A stretch of 64,000 nucleotides of DNA from NCBI RefSeq assembly GCF_030433855.1, contig NZ_JARUXC010000017.1:22471-86470 (forward strand), given 5' to 3'. The notes under the pieces are model-generated. The model was not told where the DNA came from, did no database searches, and saw only the letters and a list, made by a program, of their open reading frames with translations. Numbering within the stretch: the first letter of the stretch is position 1; each line of letters opens with the position of its first letter. The position numbers and the translations under genes are program-made. Source of the DNA: Agreia sp. PsM10. GTDB lineage: Bacteria; Actinomycetota; Actinomycetes; Actinomycetales; Microbacteriaceae. This document shows positions 34,652-42,934 of the stretch, piece after piece.

Positions 34652-35992
34652 CTATCGGACCTGTGAGCGGACGGCGTCTTCGAGCACGCCGATCCCCTCG
34701 AGCAGGAGGGCGTCGTCGATGACGAGCGAGGGGAGCAGGCGGATCACGTTTCCGTAGGTTCCGCAGGTGAGGATGATGACGCCCGCCTCGAGGGCCGCAG
34801 CGGCCACGCGTTTCGTGATGTCGGCATCCGGTTCTGTGGTGCCCGGCCGCACGAATTCGATGGCGAGCATCGCGCCGCGGCCCCGCACGTCGCCGATCAC
34901 GCCGGTGGCGTCGGCCAGCGCCCGCAGCCGCGGCACCACGATGTCTTCGATGTGGCGCGCGCGGCCGGCCAGGTCGTGCTCGCGAATCTGGGCGATGGAT
35001 GCGACGGCCGCGGCACACGCGATCGGGTTGCCCCCGTAGGTGCCTCCCAGGCCGCCGGCGTGCACGGCATCCATCAGCTCGGCGCGACCGACGACGGCCG
35101 CCAGGGGAAGCCCGCCCGCGATGCCCTTGGCGAGGGTCATGAGGTCGGGCACGATGCCCTCGTCGTCGCTGGCGAACCAGGAGCCGGTGCGGGCGAAGCC
35201 CGTCTGCACCTCGTCGGCGATGAAGACCACGCCGTTGGCCGTGGCCCAGGCGCTCAGCGTGGGGAGGAAGCCCGGAGCGGGCACGATGAAGCCGCCCTCG
35301 CCCTGGATGGGCTCGATGATCAGGGCAGCGACCTGGTCGCCGCCCAGCTGCTTCTCGATGGCCAGGATGGCGCGGTTCGCAGCGTCGACCCCCGAGAGGC
35401 CCGCCTCGTCGCGGAACGGGTACGACATGGGCATGCGGTAGACCTCGGGCGCGAACGGGCCGAAGTTGGTCTTGTAGGGCATGGCCTTGGCGGTGAGCGC
35501 CATCGTGAGGTTCGTGCGGCCGTGGTAGGCGTGGTCGAAGGCGACGACCGCGTCGCGACCCGTGGCGAGGCGGGCGACCTTGATGGCGTTCTCGACCGCC
35601 TCGGCACCGGAGTTGAACAGTGCGGAGCGCTTCTCGTGGTCGCCCGGCGTGAGCTCGGCCAGCAGCTCGGCGACCTCGACGTAGCCCTCGTAGGGCGTGA
35701 TCGTGAAGCATGTGTGCGCGAAGTGCGTGGACTGCTCGGTGACCGCCGCCGCGACTGCCGGGTTGGACGCTCCGACGCTGGTGACCGCGATGCCGGCGCC
35801 CAGGTCGATGAACGAGTTGCCGTCGACATCGACGACGACCCCGCCATCGGCATCCGCCGCGTAGACCGGAACGAGAGACGAGACGCCCGCCGAGACGGCC
35901 TTGCGGCGGCGCTCGGTGAGGGCGGCCGACTTCGGTCCCGGGAAGGTGCCCGTGATGCGCCGCTCCTGCGGCAGGCGATGCGTGATGGTCAT
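34652..35992 (-). CDS. gabT: 4-aminobutyrate-type aminotransferase
   Basis: A 446-residue class III PLP transaminase. Seen: FNSGAEAVENAIKVAR (cofactor phosphate loop), FDHAYHGRT, ADEVQTGFARTG with the pyridine-binding Asp (D260), and the Schiff-base Lys K289 in LAKGIAGGLP. It removes the amino group of GABA to give succinate semialdehyde, using 2-oxoglutarate. It sits eight bases after the aldehyde dehydrogenase, with AGGAA before ATG 35992. No succinate-semialdehyde dehydrogenase is present in the window. Confidence 0.92.
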   Translation of the reverse strand: MTITHRLPQERRITGTFPGPKSAALTERRRKAVSAGVSSLVPVYAADADGGVVVDVDGNSFIDLGAGIAVTSVGASNPAVAAAVTEQSTHFAHTCFTITPYEGYVEVAELLAELTPGDHEKRSALFNSGAEAVENAIKVARLATGRDAVVAFDHAYHGRTNLTMALTAKAMPYKTNFGPFAPEVYRMPMSYPFRDEAGLSGVDAANRAILAIEKQLGGDQVAALIIEPIQGEGGFIVPAPGFLPTLSAWATANGVVFIADEVQTGFARTGSWFASDDEGIVPDLMTLAKGIAGGLPLAAVVGRAELMDAVHAGGLGGTYGGNPIACAAAVASIAQIREHDLAGRARHIEDIVVPRLRALADATGVIGDVRGRGAMLAIEFVRPGTTEPDADITKRVAAAALEAGVIILTCGTYGNVIRLLPSLVIDDALLLEGIGVLEDAVRSQVR

Positions 35993-36000
35993 GGGAGTTC

Positions 36001-37440
36001 CTATTCCAGCGACGACATCACGTGCTTGATGCGCGTGTAGTCCTCGACGCCGTACATCGACAGGTCCTTGCCGTAGCCCGAGTACTTGAATCCGCCGTGC
36101 GGCATCTCTGCCGTCAGCAGGATGTGGGTGTTGATCCACACGGCCCCGAAGTCGAGGTCGCGCGAGACGCGCATCGCGGTGGCGTGGTCCTTCGTCCAGA
36201 CGCTCGAGGCCAGGGCGTAGCGAACGTCGTTGGCGAGCTCGACGGCCTCGTCTTCGGTCGCGAACTTCTGCACCGTGATGACGGGGCCGAAGGTCTCCTC
36301 CTGAACGATGTCGTCGCTCTGCAGCACGTTCGTGACGACGGTCGGCTCGAAGAAGAAGCCGGTGTCGCCCACCCGGTGGCCGCCCGTGGTGATGACGGCG
36401 TGGTCGGGAAGCGACTCCACTTTTGTCACCACGTCGGTGAAGTGGTTGATGTTGTTCAGCGGGCCGAAATAGTTCTCGCTGTCGTCGGCGCTGCCGGTCT
36501 TGCGCTCTTTGGCTTCGCTCGACAGTGCGTCTACGAGCTCGTCGTGGATGGACTCGTGCACCAGCACGCGGGTGATCGCCGTGCAGTCCTGGCCGGCGTT
36601 GTAGAACGAGAAGTCGGCGATCGCCGCGGCGGTCTTGGCCACGTCGACGTCGCCGAAGACCACGGCGGGCGCCTTGCCGCCGAGCTCGAGGTGGGCACGC
36701 TTGAGGGTCTTCGCGGCTCCGGATGCGACGGCCATGCCCGCGCGCACCGATCCGGTGATCGAGACCAGGCCGGGGGTGGGGTGATCGACGATCGCCGCGC
36801 CCGTGGCCCCGTTGCCGAGCACGATGTTGAGCACGCCGTCGGGCAGGATGCCCTGGCTGATGCGGGCGAGCTCGAGGGTGGACTCCGGGGTTGTGTCGCT
36901 GGGCTTCAGCACGATGGTGTTGCCGGTGGCGAGGGCGGGTCCGATCTTCCAGATCGCCATGAGGAAGGGGAAGTTCCACGGGGTGACCTGGCCGACCACG
37001 CCGATGGGCTCGCGGCGAACATAGGAGGTCGTGCCCTCGATGTACTCGCCGGCGCTCTTGCCCTCGAGCAGGCGGGCGGCTCCGGCGAAGAAGCGGATCT
37101 GATCGGCGCCGGCCTCGACCTCGTCGGTGCGGATCGTGTCGCGGGGCTGGCCGGTGTTGCGGTGCTGCGCTTCGACGAGGGAGTCGGCGTTCGCCTCGAT
37201 GGCGTCGGCGAGCTTCAGCAGCGCGAGCTGCCGGGCGCCCGGCGTGAGTCGTGCCCAGGGCTTGAATGCGGCTTTCGCGGCCTTCATGGCGACATCGACA
37301 TCGTCTGCAGTGGAGACGGGCGCCTGCGCCACGGTCTCGCCTGTGGCCGGATTCACGATGTCGAGCAGCTCTGAGCCCTCGGGAGTGACGAACTGGCCGT
37401 TGATGAAGTTCTGGAGCGTGGGCGTGGACACGGATCTCAT
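36001..37440 (-). CDS. Gamma-aminobutyraldehyde dehydrogenase
   Basis: A 479-residue NAD-dependent aldehyde dehydrogenase. Catalytic residues are all present: N156 in TPWNFP, K179 in VLKPS, E252 in LELGGK and C286 in NAGQDCTAIT. The sequence is closest to the PatD/YdcW type that oxidises 4-aminobutyraldehyde to GABA, which fits oxidase plus transaminase downstream. First gene of the amine operon. ATG 37440 is the longest start; GTG 37431, with AGGATGAGA before it, is a real alternative. Confidence 0.9.
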   Translation of the reverse strand: MRSVSTPTLQNFINGQFVTPEGSELLDIVNPATGETVAQAPVSTADDVDVAMKAAKAAFKPWARLTPGARQLALLKLADAIEANADSLVEAQHRNTGQPRDTIRTDEVEAGADQIRFFAGAARLLEGKSAGEYIEGTTSYVRREPIGVVGQVTPWNFPFLMAIWKIGPALATGNTIVLKPSDTTPESTLELARISQGILPDGVLNIVLGNGATGAAIVDHPTPGLVSITGSVRAGMAVASGAAKTLKRAHLELGGKAPAVVFGDVDVAKTAAAIADFSFYNAGQDCTAITRVLVHESIHDELVDALSSEAKERKTGSADDSENYFGPLNNINHFTDVVTKVESLPDHAVITTGGHRVGDTGFFFEPTVVTNVLQSDDIVQEETFGPVITVQKFATEDEAVELANDVRYALASSVWTKDHATAMRVSRDLDFGAVWINTHILLTAEMPHGGFKYSGYGKDLSMYGVEDYTRIKHVMSSLE

Positions 37441-37510
37441 CCTCTGCGTCGAGTGGCGGAACAACCTGATCGGCTGGGGCCAGTCTGGCACTGCCCGCGC
37501 CGTCGCGGCG

Positions 37511-37532
37511 ATCGAATCGGTAAAGATTCGAT
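37511..37532. promoter_or_regulatory. Perfect inverted repeat upstream of the amine operon
   Basis: ATCGAATC-N6-GATTCGAT. It lies 71 bases before the ATG and just downstream of a possible -10 (TAACAT, 37542-37537, minus strand), so a bound protein would block initiation. Candidate operator for the GntR-Cache regulator. Confidence 0.6.
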
Positions 37533-37543
37533 TCCGAATGTTA

Positions 37544-37840
37544 TCACCGCTCGGCGACGGGAATCCATCGATTTCCGACCCTGCGGCTGAGTTCCGGCGA
37601 GCCGAGCTCTGCCAGTTCGCCCGCCAGCCCGAAGATGCCGAGCGCGATGCTGCGCGCATCCGGGTCGTCGTCGCCGGTGAAGCGGATGACGACCCGCGCC
37701 TCGCCGCGCACCACCGCGATGCTGGACGCCTCGACGATCGCCAGCGTGCGCGCGTCGTCGGTGAGCTCGGGCAGCAGTCGCGCCGCGGCGACGCCGGGGC
37801 GGAGCACGCCGATGGCGGCGGAGAACCGGTAGGAGGGCAC
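37544..37840 (-). CDS. Unknown small protein
   Basis: A 98-residue protein I cannot place. It reads VPSYRFSAAIGVLRPGVAAA at the start and continues with alternating hydrophobic and charged stretches (ASSIAVVRGEARVVIRFTGD), suggesting beta strands followed by a helix at about 66-82. No signal or membrane segment is seen. GTG 37840 is chosen because CATACT sits at -12 to -7 and the frame fits; upstream in-frame starts reach 37888. It lies directly upstream of the amine operon on the same strand, but the palindrome at 37511-37532 separates them. Confidence 0.6.
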   Translation of the reverse strand: MPSYRFSAAIGVLRPGVAAARLLPELTDDARTLAIVEASSIAVVRGEARVVIRFTGDDDPDARSIALGIFGLAGELAELGSPELSRRVGNRWIPVAER

Positions 37841-37880
37841 GCAGCGAGTATGCCACCCGCGCCGCTCGTCGCCCCTTGAA

Positions 37881-37958
37881 CGCCGCAAGCGCCGAACGCG
37901 GGTGTTCGTGCCGAGCGCGTGGATGCCGCCGCCGCGTTGGGCGGGAACACACGCGTTC
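37881..37958. repeat. 78-bp palindromic repeat, copy A
   Basis: It aligns without gaps to 38369-38446, with 62 of 78 identical. The outer arms GAACGCGGGTGTTC (37894-37907) and GAACACACGCGTTC (37945-37958) pair at 13 of 14 positions. It flanks the gene at 37967-38341. Confidence 0.75.
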
Positions 37959-37966
37959 GCCGCTGA

Positions 37967-38341
37967 TCAGGAGACGGTTGTTCCCCGGGAGCGCCGCTGG
38001 AGCCTCGCGACCGTGTCCTCCGCGAGGTCTGCGTAGGCGGCGGTCATGGCCGCCGATCGGCGGAGAGGACCCTCGTCGCTCGCCATGCTCAGTTCCACGA
38101 GGGTGGGGTGGCCGTCCTCGAGCGTGACGACGACATCGAGGTTCATGGGCAACGAGGAAGGAAGGGCGGTCGTGTAGCCGCCCGAGCCCAGTTGCACCTG
38201 AATGACGCGGTCGGTTCGGTTGAACACGTGGGCTCGGCGGTCGTATGCGTATGCGGCGACGACGTCGAGTGCCTCGATCGGATCGAGCGGGGTCTCGTAG
38301 GACGCAGAGAAGCGAAGGGGTGCATCCTCGGGATTCGTCAC
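37967..38341 (-). CDS. Unknown protein between two repeat copies
   Basis: A 124-residue protein of unknown function. It begins VTNPEDAPLRFSASYETPLD and contains a Tyr/Ala-rich segment (LDVVAAYAYDRRAHVFNRTD), predicted strands in VIQVQLGSGGYTTALP and LDVVVTLEDG, and a C-terminal helix. The pattern vaguely recalls SRPBCC-type ligand-binding folds; this is only an impression. GTG 38341 has CATCGT at leaderless -10 spacing. Both sides carry copies of the same 78-bp palindrome. Confidence 0.6.
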   Translation of the reverse strand: MTNPEDAPLRFSASYETPLDPIEALDVVAAYAYDRRAHVFNRTDRVIQVQLGSGGYTTALPSSLPMNLDVVVTLEDGHPTLVELSMASDEGPLRRSAAMTAAYADLAEDTVARLQRRSRGTTVS

Positions 38342-38368
38342 GTCACCACGATGCCCGCGCCGTCGCGC

Positions 38369-38446
38369 CGCCGCAAGCACCGAACGCGGGACTTCGCCTC
38401 GAGCGCGCGGACTCAGCCGGCGCGCCGAGCGGGAACACCCGCGCTC
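38369..38446. repeat. 78-bp palindromic repeat, copy B
   Basis: Partner of copy A. Arms GAACGCGGGACTTC and GAACACCCGCGCTC are less perfect. It lies between the NlpC/P60 stop side and the unknown gene's start, overlapping no gene. Confidence 0.75.
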
Positions 38447-38464
38447 GACGGCGGCCGGACGCGG

Positions 38465-39349
38465 TTACAGGCGGTAGAAGACCGGGCTGCCCCAGAGGCT
38501 GTGGGCGTGCTCGACGTAGCGACCGAAGTCGGGGGAGTGGATCACTCCTCCGGCACCGTCGTAGATTCCGATGTGCTCGCCGGGCCAGACCACGAGGTCT
38601 CCGGCGACGGCTTCGCTCTGCGAGATCTGCGTGGCGAGCGCCGCCTGGTGGTCGACGCCGCGGGGCAAGGAGATGCCGAACTGGCCGTAGACGTACTGGG
38701 TCAGCCCGTCGCATCCGAAGCTGTCGTTCGGGTCCGCGCCCCAGCCGTAGGGGACGACGCCCACGAACTGCTCGGCGTAGGCGACGACGGCCTCGCCGCT
38801 GTAACCGCCCTGGGGTGCGGCGAAGGTCTTGGGCGTCGACGTGGTGGAGGAGCTCGACGAGGTCGATGCGGTCTCGACGGCCGCCGCTGCGGCGGCGAGC
38901 GCGTCTGCGGCGGCCTGGGCCGCGGCGGCTTCGGCGTCGCGCTGGGCTTGCAGCACCGACATGTCGGTGGAGTTGTAGGAGTCGCGGGTCGCGGACAGCG
39001 CGGTGACCTGGCTGTCGGCATCGACATCGATGGTCTGCGTGGCGGGCGCCGCCTCGTCGACGAAGGTCTGACCGGCGTTGACCGTGGTGGCCACGGGGTT
39101 GGTGCCCGTGGGCATCATCGCGTAGGCCGGCAGGGCGGTGACGCTGGCCATGCCCGCCGCGACGACGAAGACGCCGGCTCGCGCGAGATTGCGGATGCCG
39201 CGGCTCTTCGGTTTGGCGGCCGACGGCTTGTAGGTGCGCGACTCCCGGGCAGCAGCCGCGAGGGCAGCGCGAGTGGGGGCCTGGAATGTCGAGCGGTGCT
39301 GCCCGGCGAGTGCCAGGGCTGCGGATTCTGCTGAGTGACGTCCACTCAT
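38465..39349 (-). CDS. Exported NlpC/P60 peptidoglycan hydrolase
   Basis: A 294-residue cell-wall peptidase. A long basic N-region precedes a hydrophobic stretch at about 57-77 ending ALPAYAM, so export with cleavage near residue 77 is likely. A coiled-coil-like Ala/Gln-rich part (about 130-160) and a Ser/Thr linker follow. The catalytic domain has C213 in FGCDGLTQYVY and H259 in PGEHIGIYDG. The usual DCSG is GCDG here. GAGG lies about ten bases before ATG 39349. The leader region (39350-39527) can fold into several hairpins. Confidence 0.88.
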   Translation of the reverse strand: MSGRHSAESAALALAGQHRSTFQAPTRAALAAAARESRTYKPSAAKPKSRGIRNLARAGVFVVAAGMASVTALPAYAMMPTGTNPVATTVNAGQTFVDEAAPATQTIDVDADSQVTALSATRDSYNSTDMSVLQAQRDAEAAAAQAAADALAAAAAAVETASTSSSSSTTSTPKTFAAPQGGYSGEAVVAYAEQFVGVVPYGWGADPNDSFGCDGLTQYVYGQFGISLPRGVDHQAALATQISQSEAVAGDLVVWPGEHIGIYDGAGGVIHSPDFGRYVEHAHSLWGSPVFYRL

Positions 39350-39527
39350 GCTTTAGTACCTCAGGGATCTGTAGAGCGTCGGGCAGGTATTCGGGTTCCC
39401 CCCGTGCGGATGGCCCTGCACGGATCGACGGTGCGATCGGCGGGGTGCATTCCAACCCGGGCGACGGTACAGGGGTGCCCTGAACGAAAGCTGGCAAATG
39501 TGAGGCGCGCTCACACGGGCGCGCGCA
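39350..39527 (-). promoter_or_regulatory. Structured leader upstream of the NlpC/P60 gene
   Basis: Read on the minus strand, this region holds CAGGG-CAC-CCCTG, GGGT-N9-ACCC and CCGTGC-N10-GCACGG hairpins, followed by GGGGAACCCGAATACC and CCCGACGCTCTACAGATCCC just before the ribosome site. Cell-wall hydrolase genes in actinobacteria are often under c-di-AMP (ydaO) riboswitches; GAACC and CCCGAC are reminiscent of that class, but I cannot fit the full consensus. Confidence 0.35.
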
Positions 39528-42500
39528 TCAGGCCTCGAGCAGGCCCCGGATGTCGTCGGCCGTGAGGGCCTGGCTGAACGCGGCCTCGTCGTCGAGCACA
39601 GCGTCGGTGAGCTCGGCCTTCTTGGCCTTGAGCGCCATGACCTTCTCTTCGATCGTGCCCTCGGCGACCAGCCGGTAGACCATCACGTTCTTGGTCTGAC
39701 CGATGCGGTGAGTGCGGTCGATCGCCTGCGACTCGGATGCGGGATTCCACCAGGGGTCGAGCAGGAAGACGTAGTCGGCCTCGGTGAGGTTGAGCCCGAA
39801 TCCGCCGGCCTTGAGGCTGATCAGGAAGACCGGAGCCTCGCCCTGCTTGAACCGGTCGATGATGTCTTTTCGCCGGCGCGACGAGCCGTCGAGGTATTCG
39901 TAGGGCACCCCGAGCGCGTCGAGCCTGGCGGCCGCCTTCTGCAGGAAGGTCGTGAACTGGCTGAAGACGAGCGCGCGATGCCCCTCGGCCACCACGTCGT
40001 CGAGCTGCTCCATCAGCGAGTCGAGCTTCGACGACGGGATGTTCGCGTACTTCTCGTCGATGAGCGAGGCGTCGAGGCTGAGCATGCGCAGCAGGGTGAT
40101 CGAGCGGAACACGATGAAGCGGTTCTTGTCGAGGTCGTCGATGAGACCCAGCAGCTTCTGCCGCTCGCGCTGCAGTACCACGTCGTAGAGCTTGCGGTGA
40201 CTCGGAGCGAGCTCGATCTGCAGCTCCTGCTCCTGCTTCTCGGGCAGTTCGGGTGCGACGAGCTGCTTGGTGCGTCTCATCATGAGGGGCCGGATGCGAC
40301 GGCGCAGCCGGGCGATCAGTTGCGGGTTCTCGCCGCGATCGATCGGCCGCACGTAGTCCTCGGTGAACCGGCGCGACGACGGGAAGAGCCCGGGCGCCGT
40401 GATGGCGAAGAGAGACCACAGCTCGAGGAGGTTGTTCTCCATCGGCGTGCCGGTGATCGCCAGCTTGAACGGAGCCCTGAGGTCGCGGGCGCACTGGTGG
40501 ATGCGCGAGGTGTGGTTCTTGGCGAACTGCGCCTCGTCGAGAATGAGCCCGGCCCAGGCTCCCGAGTTGTAGGCCGCGAAGTCGAGCCGGAACAGGGCGT
40601 ACGACGTGACCACGATGTCGGCGCCGGCCGAGATCGCGGCCACCTTCTTCTTGCTCTTCGCCTCAGTGGCGCTGATGGAGCGCACGACGAGGTGGGGTGT
40701 GAACCGTTGCGCCTCGGCGACCCAGTTCGACACGACCGACGTCGGCGCCACCACGAGGAACGGGGCGCGCGCCTCTCCGGAGTCGGCTGCGACCGGATGC
40801 TGCCGGGCGTGCGCGACGAGCGCGAGCGTCTGCAGCGTCTTGCCGAGCCCCATGTCGTCGGCGAGGATGCCGCCCAGCGAGTGCGCGTGCAGAAAGACCA
40901 GCCACGAGAACCCATCGACCTGGTAGGGCCGCAACTCGGCCTTCACCGTTGCGGGAACCGCCACGGTGTCGACGCCGTCTGCCGCGTTGAGCCCCGACAC
41001 GGCCGCGCGCCAGCTCGTGGCCTCGACGGTCTCTTCGGCCAGGTCTTCGAAGTCGGCCCAGAGACTGGCCTGGTAGCGGCTGATGCGCGGGGCGTCGGTC
41101 TCCCACTCGGCGATGCTGCGCGCCTCTTCGATGAGTTCGAGCAGCCTCTCGAACACCGGCTGCTCGAGCGAGAGGTAGCTGTTGTCGACCAGCTTCAGCT
41201 TCTTCCTGCCCTTCGACAGGGCGGTGAAGAGCGGCCCGAACGGGATCGTGCGCCCTTCGACGGTGACCATGATGCCGAGGTCGAACCAATCGCGCTTGTC
41301 GGTCTCGACCGTGGTGACGGTGAGCTCGGGCGCCTCGGTGAGCTCGACGTAGTCGGGCCGTGTGCCCACGGTCTCGACCACCACGTCGTCGCGGCCGTCG
41401 ATCTGGTCGATGACCTCGACCACGAACTGGGCGGCGTCGACGCCGTCGAACACGTTCTTCGATGCGAAGGCCACGCTCGGGTCGGCCCCTCCCCACCCGC
41501 GCGCCGTGAGGGTGTGCGACAGAAGAGACAGGATGCGATCTTCTGCGGCGTCGTCACGCAGCGCCCTGTCGGCCCCGGTCGACTGAAGAGGGAGCAACTG
41601 CTCGCCGCCGTAACGCCATGCCCACGAGATGCGCAGGCGACCCTTCGGCTCGAACGTGGCCGTGAGCACGAGGGTGGCCTTCGCCTGCTCGGGCAGGGTG
41701 ACGGACTCGTCGGCACTGGTGACGGGCAGCAGGCGGCGCAGCCGAGGGTAGTAATCGGCGAGGAACTCGGAGACCTCGCTCTTCGGCACCTCGATCGTGT
41801 GCGACGCCGTGTCGAAGACCAGGCGGCGCTGCTCGTCGGCGAGAGGCGATTCGAGGGGAGCGAGGGCCACGCTGAACCGCGGACCGAGCGCATAGGAATA
41901 GAGGCCGTGCGTGCCGATCGGCCCCACGGACTCGGCCGCCACCTCGGCCCCGTCGAAGTCGATCGACGTGGCCAGCGTGAGGTCTCCCGAGTCGCCGGCC
42001 GAGGCATCCAGACCCACGCTCGCCCGGCGGGCGACCGCGACCGACGCGTCTTTCTTGACTCCGACCAGGGCGATGCCGAGTCGCTCGGCCTCGTCGAGCA
42101 GATGCCAGAGCAGGGGGCTGGCGAATTCGTCGAGGTAGATCCAGTCGAGGTCTTGACCCGTGTAGGTGGCCCGGCTCGCGCGCTGCACGGCCGCGAACTC
42201 GGCGAACCAGCGGTGCTGCGCGGGGTCGAGGTTCATGCGGTTGGCCTGGTGCATGAAGGTGCCCCAGGTGAGGTTGTTGCGCACCCAGGCGCCGGTGGAT
42301 GCGCTGCGCACCACGGGCCGCACGCCGAGCCGGCGGGTCGCGGCCACCGCGGGCGACGATCTGGGCGACGCCGACGTGGAGGTGGGGCCGCGCCACCGGT
42401 CGTGCGTGCGGGTCGCCCGCTCGCGCAGCTCGAACTGCAGGGCCATGGGCACCTGGCCGGGGCTGTCGATCTCGGCGATCGCGCCCGCGCCGACAATGCC

Positions 42501-42884
42501 GACGGCCGTGCCGAGAACGCTCTTCCAGTCGGCGGCGACGGATGCCTCGGGCCGGGCCGGCGACGCCACCAGCGGCTTCATGGCGCGCGCGTTGGTGTCG
42601 ACGAGCGCGGCGGCCACGTGCTTGCAGTCGATGCCGACGGGGCAGTCGCACATGCTGAAGATCGGACGGAATCCGCGACCCGTCGTGCCGAGGGTGACCG
42701 AGCACGCGTAGGGCTCGGGCGCGCTGCCTTGAACGAAGGCGCTGACGACCCGGGTGTCGGCGTTCCACGAGACGTCGACCACGGCGCCCTGGCGGAAGTA
42801 GGCCTGCCCACGCTCGAACGCGTTGCGGCCGACGAGCCGGGTGATCTCCGTCGCATCGACGAGCGGAAAGATCGACTCGGGCAT
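39528..42884 (-). CDS. SNF2-family helicase with SWIM zinc finger
   Basis: An 1118-residue ATP-dependent DNA translocase. N-terminal SWIM zinc finger: C79-x-C81 and C87-x-H89. The middle (about 100-640) is the long linker region found in bacterial SWI/SNF proteins. Helicase motifs: ADDMGLGKTLQTLAL (motif I, about 675), ILDEAQFAKN (II), TGTPMENN (III), then SLKAGGFGLNLTEADYVFLL and AIDRTHRIGQTKNVMVYRL (V and VI). All ATPase motifs are intact. It probably remodels or clears protein-DNA complexes; no clear defence partner is adjacent. Confidence 0.92.
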   Translation of the reverse strand: MPESIFPLVDATEITRLVGRNAFERGQAYFRQGAVVDVSWNADTRVVSAFVQGSAPEPYACSVTLGTTGRGFRPIFSMCDCPVGIDCKHVAAALVDTNARAMKPLVASPARPEASVAADWKSVLGTAVGIVGAGAIAEIDSPGQVPMALQFELRERATRTHDRWRGPTSTSASPRSSPAVAATRRLGVRPVVRSASTGAWVRNNLTWGTFMHQANRMNLDPAQHRWFAEFAAVQRASRATYTGQDLDWIYLDEFASPLLWHLLDEAERLGIALVGVKKDASVAVARRASVGLDASAGDSGDLTLATSIDFDGAEVAAESVGPIGTHGLYSYALGPRFSVALAPLESPLADEQRRLVFDTASHTIEVPKSEVSEFLADYYPRLRRLLPVTSADESVTLPEQAKATLVLTATFEPKGRLRISWAWRYGGEQLLPLQSTGADRALRDDAAEDRILSLLSHTLTARGWGGADPSVAFASKNVFDGVDAAQFVVEVIDQIDGRDDVVVETVGTRPDYVELTEAPELTVTTVETDKRDWFDLGIMVTVEGRTIPFGPLFTALSKGRKKLKLVDNSYLSLEQPVFERLLELIEEARSIAEWETDAPRISRYQASLWADFEDLAEETVEATSWRAAVSGLNAADGVDTVAVPATVKAELRPYQVDGFSWLVFLHAHSLGGILADDMGLGKTLQTLALVAHARQHPVAADSGEARAPFLVVAPTSVVSNWVAEAQRFTPHLVVRSISATEAKSKKKVAAISAGADIVVTSYALFRLDFAAYNSGAWAGLILDEAQFAKNHTSRIHQCARDLRAPFKLAITGTPMENNLLELWSLFAITAPGLFPSSRRFTEDYVRPIDRGENPQLIARLRRRIRPLMMRRTKQLVAPELPEKQEQELQIELAPSHRKLYDVVLQRERQKLLGLIDDLDKNRFIVFRSITLLRMLSLDASLIDEKYANIPSSKLDSLMEQLDDVVAEGHRALVFSQFTTFLQKAAARLDALGVPYEYLDGSSRRRKDIIDRFKQGEAPVFLISLKAGGFGLNLTEADYVFLLDPWWNPASESQAIDRTHRIGQTKNVMVYRLVAEGTIEEKVMALKAKKAELTDAVLDDEAAFSQALTADDIRGLLEA

Positions 42885-42934
42885 GCGTCCATGCTCCCAC
42901 GCACCGCGGACATCCGATCGGCCCTCGGCCGGTT

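Noticed and set aside
37544..37888. Longer version of the 98-residue protein from an upstream start
   Set aside because: The extra residues (MRRSRGDERRGWHTRC) are Arg-rich without homology-like character, and the -10 spacing supports GTG 37840.
39528..42884. SNF2 helicase as part of a phage-defence island
   Set aside because: SNF2-like helicases occur in defence systems, but the neighbours here are a cell-wall hydrolase and a catabolic operon; no nuclease, phospholipase or methylase partner is present.
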